Shown: piece by piece, positions 54,121 through 64,000 of the stretch
How the letters are laid out: every line of letters starts with the position of its first letter
How positions within the stretch are numbered: the stretch's first letter is position 1
DNA from: Xanthostigma xanthostigma
Taxonomy: Eukaryota; Arthropoda; Insecta; Raphidioptera; Raphidiidae
Reading direction: 5' to 3'
NCBI GenBank assembly: GCA_963575645.1
Contig: OY754475.1
Span: 9,362,001 to 9,426,000 of the forward strand
DNA length: 64,000 bases
Program-made: the position numbers and the translations under genes
The notes under the pieces: model-generated
Seen by the model: only the letters and a program-made list of their open reading frames with translations
Told to the model about the DNA's origin: nothing
Database searches by the model: none

Positions 54121-55190
54121 ATTCGTTTGTTTCAGGGTTCCGTTTTTTTTTTCTATTTCGATACAAATATCTAAAAATTAGCACACATTCGACATACGTG
54201 GTTTTGTGTCTTGGACATAGATATGCGTTGAGGTTTGTGTTCTAGGTATAGTTAAGCACTAACCACACCCACTGGTGCCGCACGATGTCTCAATCCGCGC
54301 GGCTATTACACGTGACGACGTGTTATAAATCACGCCGAGTCAACATGGAAGCGACCGGTGTTCTACGACAGACCAGCCCGCATCAACGCCGGCTATGAAT
54401 GTGTATTTACAGAGGTGGCGTAGTGTTCTTACTTAACCTTAAGAAAGTTTGGCAAGTTAACTACGTAGTCTGGTGTTCGGGTTTCGGAAAATCGAATTTA
54501 TTTTTTTTACATTTTCAGTAAGTATAATATATTGAGAAAATACTGTAAAAATTTTAGACCGAAATATTAAATATTTAAAAAGCTATAGCATATAGTCGAG
54601 AGCAGCAACGGTCCCACGGTAAGACTCTTACCTCAATTGTTATCACGTTACCTTTATACTCTCGCAGAGTAGAGCAAAAAAAAACTAGCAGAAAACGATG
54701 CCTTTGAAGAAACGGAAGGTTTACTATACACCAGGCATAGCTGATTAGTGTAAATATTCATTTTTATTTTTTTGTAAGAAATCTGAACTCAAAACTTTAA
54801 ACGGGTTTTTCTCAAAACTACGTTTTTCTAAGCGACGCGGTTGATTGAAACAATTGTATACAACCGATTGCTTTCAGTTTTGCACAGGGTATTCTACACA
54901 ACAATAGCTCCGTCCGGTACTAGAATTACTTAATTACCTATATAAATTATTTCTATTTTTTTAACCGATTTTCAACGATAAAATCACGATTTTCTCGTTG
55001 CTTTTTTTTTAAAACCCGCCATTTTGTTATTTATTAATAAAAATGTTTATTTCTAGTACGGGATAGAGCCACAAGCCTACGAAACAATAATCAATATAAT
55101 TTTTATAATTCATCAGCGTCTATATAACAAAAAAAAAATCTACAGACACTTAAATTTTATAAAATAAGATAAGACACCTTGGTATTATGG
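54121..55190. other. Unassigned DNA
   Basis: 54290-54370 is GC-richer with CACGTGACGACGTG. The rest is AT-rich with no gene and no repeat partner. Confidence 0.4.
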
Positions 55191-55589
55191 TATGATGAAG
55201 TTAACGGGATACAAGGCTAAATTTTGAAAACAATTTTTATTTAATAGCACTTCATTTTCAACGTTTCGGCAAGCAATTATTGCCTTCTTCAGGACCTATA
55301 ACAAACAAATAAAACTCTACACATCTAAACATAAACTTAACATTTAAAATTAAATTTTTTTTATAAAATTTTGTATATCAAATAATTATTTGATACCTAT
55401 ACAAAATTTTATAAAAAAAATTTAATTTTAAATGTTAAGTTTATGTTTAGATGTGTAGAGTTTTATTTGTTTGTTATAGGTCCTGAAGAAGGCAATAATT
55501 GCTTGCCGAAACGTTGACTATTAAATGAAGTGCTATTAAATAAAAATTGTTTTAAAATTTAGCCTTGTATCCCGTTAACTTCATCATAC
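55191..55589. mobile_element. Penelope-like 399-bp palindrome, two ribozyme motifs
   Basis: TATGATGAAGTTAACGGGAT at 55191 is inverted at 55570-55589. Arms of about 190 bp are near-identical apart from a short insertion (CTATTAA) in the right arm. Each arm carries CTGAAGAAGGCAATAATTGC, TTGCCGAAACGTTG. Not related in sequence to the 25008 element, so it is a second Penelope-like family. Confidence 0.8.
55476..55521 (+). ncRNA. Hammerhead ribozyme candidate
   Basis: Stem I: ATAGGTC (55476-55482) with GACTAT (55516-55521), one bulged G. Core CTGAAGA (55483-55489); stem II GGCAA/TTGCC; GAAA (55508-55511); palindromic AACGTT as a stem III that would need dimers. The order and core bases match a type I hammerhead. 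Confidence 0.55.
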
Positions 55590-56373
55590 TTAAATTTTAC
55601 TTATCTGTATGTATAGCTTTTAACGAGCCGCCACTGCCTAACAGTCGTATGACGTTGACGTTCATCGCAGTTGACTTATATCACAAACGAAACAGCGATT
55701 TCTTTTCGACTCAATTGACGGACTCGCAGATAAACCGAAACAACGGTAATTGATTATCGCGGCGCTCCATTTTTTAAGTCGTGCGTATGCACGATTGCAT
55801 ACGTTCAAAGGGCACACGCCGAGCGATGGAGTGGGGATGAGGATACGGAGAAGGTGACAGCGCCTCCGCCGCTATGATAAATGTTATCCATTATGCGCGT
55901 CTTCGTTCCATGCATATAAGTGTGTATACCGTTGGGGCGAAGTCTCCAGTTCACGGACGAGGCGAGCGGGTCGCTTTTAGATGCAGAACGAGTTGCGACA
56001 ACTGGGTACCAACACCCGCGACTTAGCCGGCCAAAGATCATTTGACTACATGTCCGCAGTTACCCGTATCTTACACCGACCAACGACTTGTGAATCGATA
56101 TAGATTGGTACAAAGTAACGTTATTTTTTTGGCGCACTAGGAGGGTAAATTGGCCCCTTCTCCGACTTTAACCGATAGTTGAGAGGAAAGAGTGAGAGAG
56201 TCGTTTCTACGTCGTACGTACTTTACCACGCATGCGCAGTTTTTAACTCCCCCTCCCCCTTGTTGATTTGGTCGACCCCCCCTCCGTAATCTTACTTGAG
56301 ATTTTTCAAAATGCGTATTTTTATATGTGAATGCGTTGGATTTATTTAAAAATACATAATTTGCTTAATTCTT
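55590..56373. other. GC-rich island and unassigned DNA
   Basis: 55780-56090 is clearly richer in G+C and CpG than its surroundings, with a 78-codon reverse ORF lacking domains. It could be a regulatory or unrecognised exon region. 56130-56185 is family R inverted to 38850. Confidence 0.35.
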
Positions 56374-56845
56374 TTACCATTCGAAAACATAAAATCACTT
56401 TTCAAAATTTTACAATATTTTTTCGTTTTAAGGTCCCCGACACCAAAAAAAAAACATATTTTTGGAAAAAACTTTGTGCGTCTGTTTGTCTGTGAGCACG
56501 ATACAGGTCAAACGGATGAGCGGATTGAAACTAAATTTTGGAAGGATGTTTGATATGCAAATATGAAGAGCCCTATTGTTTTTGGGAAAAATCGGCGCAT
56601 GCACAGAAGAGATACATGCTATAGCGGTGTTTTTTTACATAATAGTGATATACTTTTCGTAAAGGTTTATTATTCTATTTATTTTTTCAAAAAGTTTTGT
56701 TAAAAAAAATTGTTTCTAAACTTTATAGTTTCGGAAATATTTTGAAAAGAAAAAAAATCAGCTAAGTATTCTTTTGTTTTGTAGATCTGTAAGAAATAAA
56801 CTAGTTAAGCATGCTTTGAGCAATTTTCACATGACGTGGAACATA

Positions 56846-56938
56846 AAGCATAAAGGGTTAGGTTGAAAAGCAGCCTGTGGCTGAACCTCGCCTTTTAGTG
56901 CACTAATCTGTACTAATAAAGATTATTATTATTATTAT
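56846..56938 (+). mobile_element. Short 5'-truncated LINE-like insertion
   Basis: 93 bp ending CTAATAAAG(ATT)n, flanked by AACATA on both sides (56840-56845 and 56939-56944). The short target duplication and simple-repeat tail are typical of a 5'-truncated non-LTR retrotransposon. Confidence 0.7.
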
Positions 56939-57033
56939 AACATATTATATAGGTAACCATGGCAACGAATAGCAAATATCGTATTTTAAACTAGCCATTA
57001 CCCGCATCACCTCACGCGATATCCAAAATTTTG

Positions 57034-57605
57034 TTTTGACGTGATAACGTCTTATAAATTGATGAATCACCAATCTTATAAATTGATAAAACACCGGCTG
57101 CATGCACGAAAAAGTGTAACGTTCCTAAATCCTAACGTTCGTAACGCGTAACGTTCCGCCTGACCCTGTGCGTGCTTTTTGCTAATTTCTCGCTCAATTT
57201 AAATCAGATCGGTTTGAAACCAGTCTTAACGAAAGAGGAGAACATTTTACATAGATTTCGTATAACAGAATTTGCCTAAACAGTTTTTTTATACAAATTT
57301 ATATAGAAAAATAGCTGTATAAATGCAACATGAAAACGGCTGCATTTCTAATGTTTAATTCAATTTTTTGACATTAGTATTTTGTGAAATGCAACGCCTT
57401 CTAAGTTAAGTATTGGAATAACTAATTATTAATAGAACATAATACTTTGACAGTTGCAAACGTCACTTTTGACATTTCTTATCATTCCGACACCAAGGAT
57501 AAGCGGATTGAAACCAAATTTTGGGAGGTTTAGGTTATGTATTACGGAATACGTTATCACGTAAAACTATCGTCCGTAAACCGACTTTACAGACAACCAA
57601 TTTTT
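57034..57605 (+). mobile_element. Family B element, copy 3 (572 bp), nested in A
   Basis: Same ends as copies 1 and 2. It lacks about 90 bp after ATAAATGCAA (the segment with GGCGCGACGCGGTCGG). The surrounding family A gives its limits within the T-runs on both sides. Confidence 0.9.
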
Positions 57606-57678
57606 TTTTATACTATATCAAATGTCAACATTTTGAAGTTGGAATGGTCCCGTCGCTAAATTGTGGAATTTTTTATAA

Positions 57679-58419
57679 CACATTGTATGTTATAAGGTCA
57701 GCCCGTAGAATCAAATTCACTCCACCGTGCCAAAAAAAGTTTAACTTCAAAAACTTTGAAATAGACTTAAATCTTATAGTAGTACAACATAATATAACCT
57801 TCAATCATCGATTAACATCGAGCTTAAAGCGCGGTCATATCGCCAGACCTAGATCTAGTACGTCGGTATAGTTTTAGTTTTTTCTTTTATGAATCGTTCG
57901 GCGCGACTATAACCGCGGTGCTTCGCCCCTTCAGCATGGGCGGACACGAGAGCTCGTACGGATACCGATAGCTGGAACCCACGTGGCGAATAGTAGGTAT
58001 TTCAAAGTGGCTTTTAGCTTTATATATTATATCAAAGCTTGGCTTCGTTGTGCAGAGACTCACGCACATGCATTGTTTTCTTCGTACACCACCCCCTCCC
58101 CTCTTCCCCCCGACACTCCCGTGCTCACCAAACTCCAGCCGAAATCCCAACCCATTCGATAGGGACGATACCGTTATGTCGCCGTGAGTCTACGCTCACT
58201 GAATGTTTTTTCTTTCGTTTGCATAATATATGTTTCCCTTTTTACATTTATATGTTAAACAATATCAAGTTTTTTCTTCTTATATTTTTTAGATAAAAAT
58301 AGTTACAGCGGAAAAAAGATAAACACCGTGTTGAAACATTTATCATTTTTTTGCCACGCAAATATTAGCCGTCATGTTTTATTAAAATGCTGCCAGTCGT
58401 CGCTAAAGTTCCTCGAGTA
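57679..58419. other. Unassigned DNA, partly GC-rich
   Basis: 57890-58160 is GC-richer, with ORFs on both strands that overlap (57887-58150 and 58039-58296); neither has a domain. Confidence 0.35.
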
Positions 58420-58883
58420 TAGTGATGTGTCCACATGACCCTTTATTGGGAGCTGGCTCCGGTGCGCTCCGCTCACTAAAAAGAGTCGCTCAGAGGGAGT
58501 CGTTTAAAGGAGCGACACTACACAAGAGTGCAGACTGCAGAGGTGCGAACTGTCATCATGCATGCTCAGGAGTCACGTAGCATTGCACAGCACAATACAC
58601 ACTCAGCTCTGAGCTCATTTTAATATGACACTGATCTTATATTATTCGCATTTCGGATAAACTATAAAGTATAATAAATAGGTACTCTGTACGTGCAAAA
58701 TTCACTAGTGCCTCTGTGTGCTGTGTGTGCTCTGTAAATGTGCGAATGCAACAGTACAGAACAGCTCAGCACAGAGCAACGGCGCTCGGAGTGAGTCATT
58801 CACAAAACAAAAGAGCGACTCGCTCCGCTCCGAGAAAGGAGTCGTTCATTATGAACGACTCGCTTAGGAGCGACACATCACTA
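58420..58883. mobile_element. hAT-like MITE with TAGTGATGTGTC ends (464 bp)
   Basis: TAGTGATGTGTC at 58420 and GACACATCACTA to 58883. Flanks CTCGAGTA (58412-58419) and CTTGAGTA (58884-58891) are an 8-bp duplication with one change. Inside both ends are purine-rich GAGCGACTC-type and GAGCGGAGC-type repeats in inverted orientation. It shares terminal bases with 13421-14046. Confidence 0.85.
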
Positions 58884-61038
58884 CTTGAGTAAGAGTTCAG
58901 ACACCAGTTGATAAGGCGGACAGAATTGAAATGTAACGATTTCTGAGGTTATACTTCTTTCGGCGCGTCTTGAAAAAAACCGGCTAAGCGAGTGTTCAGC
59001 ATACACATGATAATGTTCTGTAATGACGTATTTATGGGTCGCAATCGTTACTTGACAAATATCATACCCTAACCTTTATTGCAATATGTTGATACTGTTT
59101 TGTAGATTATTAATTAAAAAGAGGTCGTGTATGCATGAGTTATTATTTTTGAGCTAATCCAATCGCTGTGTGAGCTTTCAAAAACCAAGTAATCCGCCCC
59201 CCTGAAGAATTCATAAAATAAAAAAACAAACATTTTTACCCTTATAAAATTTATTCATACAAACTAATGGAAAACGATAAAGCACGATGGTATTTTTTCA
59301 TTTATTCTCTCATTTTTTACATAGAAAACTTTAGCAGTAATTTGGAAAATTATTCACTGTGACTAATTTTCGCGGCTCCCTTTAGACTACTCCGCGCCTC
59401 CCAGTTTAGAAAACGCTGAAGTAATCTTAATCAGTACTGACATGTACACTAATGACATCGTTCGGTTTTTTTAAGTTAATTATGATGTGTTCTTATCTCC
59501 GCTATATTAAAAGAAATATGACAGCCATATATAGAAAATACTGTGAGGAAATATCAGCTGATTTTCCATAATTTGCTAATATACCTTGTTTAAAATATTT
59601 TTTTGTTGAAAGTATTTATAAAGTTACATTCTCTTGTTTTTTTCAGATTTTTTAATAACATGGTTGCAAAGTTAGAGGGATTTATATCTCGGGATATATT
59701 CACCTAAGACACGAACACTACTTAGGAACTTTTATCGAATTATTTGCAATCAAGAGGGTATAAGCATTGTATAAATACGTTCAACGAAAGCTATTTTGAA
59801 CAAGATATATTAACAAGTACAGTACTTTTATATGACGGTCATATTTTTATTAATATAGCGAAGACAAGAACCACGGCTATCCTTCAATTCAACATATGAA
59901 AAGCAATCCCTAAATTAGTTTTTAGTAATTTTGTTATATAATTATATGACGATTCATATAAAATACCAGTCTGTAAAATTTCATCGAAATCGATGGAAAG
60001 ATGGTGCGGAGACTGAAGATATAACGGTGTGACAGACGCTAGACGGACAGACATGACGAAATTATAAGGTCCCGTTTTAGAATCTTAAAAATGATGGGAA
60101 AGTAGTAACTCGCATAAGCCTTAGTTAAATACTGTAATTTTAAGCATGTTTACAAAAAATCCGACTGATGGCGCAGCGATCCAATATGCAAAATAATGAA
60201 AATGACGCTAATCCATATATTTAATACTCACTATTTTGCTAGCAATGATCGGGAGAAAGACTTAAACACTACGGTGCAGACATTCATTCGTCTGTCTCAC
60301 TTATTATACTCTGAGTCTCATGCGCATGTCCGTGAATGGATGCGCGTCAGTTGCAGCGTCAGTTTGCACATGGAACTAAGCTGTGAAAGGGAGGTGGCTT
60401 GCTCTATTCCACTTACTAATTGCCCCACTACAGACGCGACCCTTGCGCACAACGGGTCGAGTAAAAAGAAAGAGATAAGAAAACAATCATTTGCTGTCTC
60501 ACTTCATGGGCCACGCCTCCACTTACGGCCACTAGCAATATAGAAGTTATTAAATTTTTTCCTCGATATTTCCTTATTACAGATTATGGTTAATCGGTTG
60601 GAACAATTAAAAATCGTCACCTGCTGCTCCAATTCCTGTTTGAGAAATTCTAGTCAACTTGAACTGCACTCCGAAGACAAATTCAGTGCATTGCGCGAGG
60701 GCGCAGCGCCGTCAATCTGTCCCCTCTACTCGTTCATCATACGCACACACACACACACACACTGTGGAAGCTTTTATGTTGGATAAACTTTAATTTCTCA
60801 GTTTGATGGCTCGGAAACAGTTTAATCCCACGAATATAAAGAACAGAGATGGAAACAGGTTTGAATAAAGAAGCGATATACAAATGGTAGACGTTTACCT
60901 TACCTCAAAGTGAATATCATTAAAAATATGCACCGCATAAAGTGAATATTTCCATATTAATAACAATAATTTGAGAAATTGTCGCTGGAAAACATACCAA
61001 GACAAGTCTTGAAGACGGTCAATTGTATATTACACAAG
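58884..61038. other. Unassigned DNA with degraded repeats
   Basis: 59755-59815 (ATAAATACGTTCAACGAAAG, ATATTAACAAGTACAG) matches 16650-16710. 59870-60090 is a decayed tail (ATCGATGGAAAGATGG, GACGGACAGACATGACG, AGGTCCCGTTTT). 60743-60765 is (CA)n. The ORF at 60196-60543 (115 codons) has no domain. Confidence 0.4.
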
Positions 61039-61134
61039 GACCGAAAGTTTTATAATTCTTGCACTGCGCGCCATGATGCCCTCGAATCGCCTCGGGCATC
61101 ATGGCGCGCAGGGCAAGACATCAAACTTTCGGCC
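61039..61134. repeat. 96-bp GC-rich hairpin
   Basis: The left arm 61039-61081 pairs with 61094-61134. The inner 22 bp (TGCGCGCCATGATGCCC) pair perfectly, and the outer GGACCGAAAGTTT pairs with AAACTTTCGGCC across two small bulges. The loop is about 12 nt. Precursor-microRNA-like in size, or a small foldback element. Confidence 0.7.
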
Positions 61135-62391
61135 AGTGTGGTGTATACTATTTTTTCTTCATACCTCGGTCGTAAGTACGCTTATTAAATACATTAATGA
61201 ATCAATAACTTATTAATTAAATAAAAACACAGATAAATTCCAAGCAAGCAGCTTTGAGGTTATACGTAAAAACACGAACGGCAGCCGTTCGCGACTATTA
61301 GCTAAAATGAAGTAGGGTTGCTATGGAAACGACATCTAAACAACAGTTGATAGGTTGTTTTTTTTTTACTGCCGCCCGAACATACGTACTTCCCGCATCA
61401 GTGCGTGTAGTCCCACCGATGCGAAAATGTTAGACTTCTGCCTTACAATTGATGCCGAAAGTATGTACTTTCCGATCGAGGTATGGAAAAAATTCTTTGA
61501 AATAGTTTCATGATTTGTCTATTTCTAACCCGTTACGGTTGCCAGCAGAAGCGAATTTTCCAAAAGGTCGACTAGGCCCGGACCTCGGACGGCTAGATAT
61601 TAGGGGCAGCCGTGAGGAGAACACAGTCCATTGAATCGAATATGCACAAGCGCAGACCTGTATCACTTATGATTTCGAGGTTATAATCATTTGAAAATTT
61701 GAAAATTAAAAACACCGAGGATTCTACTAATGTTTTTGCTGTCGTATTTCATCTTAAATGTGCGTGGATATATTATTAGGATACTAATTTTATATTAGGA
61801 ATACTTAGCTTTAACTATATAAAAAATAATACCTGGAAGATAATGACCTCGATGACAAGATGATGTCGTCTAACCACTTTGAGTAATCTACAACAAAAAA
61901 AAGAACAAAAAATGTTAGTTAAGGTTTATTCTTTGAAATGAGGGAAACACGGTTTTTATTATTTATTTACAGTAAAATTAAAAAGCGAATTAATCAAGAT
62001 AATTACTGCAGTTTGGACGAAATACTTTCCGGAACCGAACATGTGGAGAATATAAAAATGCGATATGAGATGCCATGCAGATTCAGCATTATTTTACGTA
62101 GTTTTTATTCGAGTGTGGGAATGAGCCTGCGACTTACACATATTTAGAGAGAAAGAGAGATATACGAATCGATGGCCGGTTGAAGTGAGATAGAAAAATA
62201 GCAATGAATAAGCAGATATATCAAAATATTATTTCGAAGGATTGAAAATAATTCTATTTACAATCTATATATACTATTTATTTACAATTTTTAAACTGTG
62301 GCCGGCTTGGCAAAGTGGCTTATAGGTATATGCTTATTGATATTTTATTATCCTTACACCTCTAAATATTTTGTGTAATTAGTCCAGTCAA
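61135..62391. other. Unassigned DNA
   Basis: 61380-61480 has related ATACGTACTTCCCGCATC and GTATGTACTTTCCGATC motifs. No gene. The ORF at 61938-62147 is featureless. Confidence 0.4.
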
Positions 62392-63060
62392 ATGAATATT
62401 ATTTAATTCAACGTATTTATTAACGTAAGTCTGTAACATGAATATTATTTAATTCAACATATTTATTAACGTAAGTTTGTAACATGAATATTATTTAATT
62501 CAACATATTTATTAACGTAAGTTTGTAACATGAATATTATTTAATTCAACATATTTAATAACGTAAGTTTGTAACATGAATATTATTTAATTCAACATAT
62601 TTATTAACATAAGTTTGTAACATGAATATTATTTAATTCAACGTATTTATTAACGTAAGTCTGTAACAAGAATATTATTTAATTCAACATATTTATTAAC
62701 GTAAGTTTGTAACATGAATATTATTTAATTCAACATATTTAATAACGTAAGTTTGTAACATGAATATTATTTAATTTAACATATTTATTAACATAAGTTT
62801 GTAACATGAATATTATTTAATTCAACGTATTTATTAACATAAGTTTGTAACATGAATATTATTTAATTCAACGTATTTATTAACGTAAGTCTGTAACAAG
62901 AATATTATTTAATTCAACATATTTATTAATTTAAGTTTTTTAACATGAACACTACTTCCTAGTTCATACGCTCCGCTACCATCTTGCCTCTGTTTCTTCA
63001 CATGACCACCAGGGAACACCAGTGGCGGCGTGGCTTTTTAAGACGTGGTGTTACAACATT
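62392..63060 (+). repeat. Family K copy 2 with a 46-bp x 12 array
   Basis: 62392-62944 is 12 tandem units of ATGAATATTATTTAATTCAA plus RTATTTATTAACGTAAGTYTGTAAC-type sequence. Units 1, 6 and 11 carry the same GTCTGTAAC variant. 62945-63060 is the non-tandem family K end, inverted relative to 39405-39510. Confidence 0.95.
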
Positions 63061-63363
63061 TCAATTTACTATAATTCGCATAGATCTGAAAATTAGTACA
63101 GATCTTAGTAATACCAATAGAGAAGTATTGATTATTTACTAATACATCGTCGCGGCTTCGTAATTTTTTTTGCATACCTGTTAGCCTTCATTTAGAGAGA
63201 GGTATGCCAGGTATGCAAATAAACATTGCAAGACAAGACAATGAAAATCAACAATAATTGATAGTTCTCCATAACCTGTATAAATTTTATCAATAAAAAT
63301 GATCATAAACATGATTTAAAAATTTGTTTGTCTCCTATTGATTTGAAGCTTTATCTGTTAAAT
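63061..63363. other. Unassigned DNA
   Basis: TTGCATACCTG (63170) and CAGGTATGCAA (63209) form a small inverted repeat. Nothing else. Confidence 0.45.
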
Positions 63364-63629
63364 CAGTGGTTCCGAAACTTATTTGCAAAAATATTACTCA
63401 GCGCCCCCTGGTAATTACTTTTTACATTTTAATAGAAATTGAACAGAAAGATATATGTATTAATGTTTTTACCTTTTTCGTAAAATATAGTAAAGAAAGG
63501 AGTGAATTAGAAACATTAACGTTTGAAATTATGAAACTATTTATTGAACTCAGAATTCATCGCCCCCCTCGATCGCAGGAGCACCCACTAATGACTAAGG
63601 GGCGGTAGCACCCCCTTTGGGAATCACCG
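63364..63629. mobile_element. hAT-like MITE (family L), complete (266 bp)
   Basis: It begins CAGTGGTTCCGAAACTT and ends CTTTGGGAATCACCG. Flanked by a perfect 8-bp duplication TGTTAAAT (63356-63363 and 63630-63637). GCGCCCCCTGG and GGGGCGGTAGC lie inside each end. The ORF at 63366-63608 is an accidental frame. The truncated sister is at 127-316. Confidence 0.9.
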
Positions 63630-63637
63630 TGTTAAAT

Positions 63638-64000
63638 TCAATAAACATATTTCAGTATTATTATCCAGTAGAGTTTTGAACGGCCACAACTTGAACTGTC
63701 TAACGGGAATAGAGATATAATATTAGCATTTATAATTTTTAATGAACTACTTAAATGATATTGAAATAAATTTAATAATATGTAGTTTCAAGCCATCGTT
63801 TTTTTTAATTAATTAATTTTATTTAGGTCATGTCTAATTCCACACGCAGACGTCATTTTTAATATCCAATATTGAATGAAAGTTGATATAAGCTTAATTA
63901 ATTAAATTTTTTCTAGTTTTTATACATTCACATTATCTCTCGTTTAAATCAAGAGATGTCCCTTATTTCATTCATTTTATTAATACGTGAAGTAATGTCG
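63638..64000. other. Unassigned AT-rich DNA
   Basis: No coding region or repeat family was recognised. Confidence 0.5.

Larger units (their letters stand above)
56374..57678 (+). repeat. Family A repeat, copy 5, with two insertions
   Basis: It starts at ACCATTCGAAAACATAAAAT (the first 30 bp of the family are missing) and ends GGAATGGTCCCGTCGCTAAA. It is interrupted at 56846-56938 by a LINE tail and at 57034-57605 by family B. Confidence 0.85.

Noticed and set aside
60196..60543. 115-codon ORF
   Set aside because: No recognisable domain, repeat copy or gene context; left unassigned.
62392..62944. CRISPR or telomeric array
   Set aside because: Head-to-tail 46-bp units without spacers; no TTAGG telomere repeats occur in the window.

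Overview
The window looks like repeat-dense, AT-rich (roughly two-thirds A+T) intergenic or intronic DNA from an insect, most probably a moth or butterfly. The basis is the kind of mobile DNA present: short Helitron-like elements ending in a hairpin plus CTAG, a tRNA-derived SINE with an (ATT)n tail, Penelope-like retroelements, an RTE-like tail of the type common in Lepidoptera, hAT-type MITEs with 8-bp target duplications, and many copies of a roughly 650-bp repeat. No complete cellular gene was found. The only candidate for host coding sequence is a 49-codon GC-rich open segment at 6217-6363 that ends at a possible splice donor. The only recognisable protein domain is the GIY-YIG endonuclease end of a Penelope-like element at 25085-25312.

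Layout. 1-4200 is nested repeats: a tandem-repeat-bearing family shared with 7020-7630 in opposite orientation, a 23-bp minisatellite, and a 674-bp element (family B) between inverted arms. 4200-6750 holds ATT-rich DNA, a family-F repeat split by a Tc1/mariner-like MITE, and the candidate exon. 6750-16000 holds foldbacks, an inverted SINE, Penelope hairpins and a hAT-like MITE built from ATCCGT hexamers. 16600-24500 holds two solo LTRs (650 and 615 bp) with exact 4-bp duplications. 25000-33600 holds the Penelope remnant, a head-to-head LTR promoter block, two Helitron-like elements (one carrying a degenerate tRNA-Lys insertion) and a SINE. 33600-49700 has a 120-bp tandem repeat, foldbacks, more SINEs and two hAT-type MITEs. 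49800-64000 holds two more family-B copies (one nested in family A), another LTR with a heat-shock-type promoter, a 400-bp Penelope palindrome, a hAT-type MITE with an 8-bp duplication matching at 7 positions, a 12-unit 46-bp array that seems to have grown from one end of a dispersed repeat, and a final hAT-type MITE with a perfect 8-bp duplication.

The elements mostly interact by insertion into one another, so relative ages can be read. The first solo LTR sits in family F, and an uninterrupted family-F copy near 40320 shows the empty site. The B copy at 57034 sits in family A. A 369-bp tRNA-Lys-bearing segment sits in a Helitron-like element whose sister at 29536 lacks it.

Two patterns deserve most attention. 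(1) Every LTR promoter seen here (two families, six promoter copies) has heat-shock-factor binding motifs 15-20 bp upstream of the TATA box, then an arthropod TCAGT initiator. (2) Several Penelope-like ends carry a sequence that fits a hammerhead ribozyme core (CTGAAGA, a stem II, GAAAC, GTC or GTT), in two cases with flanking stem I pairing. All family names are pattern-based; no database search was possible.
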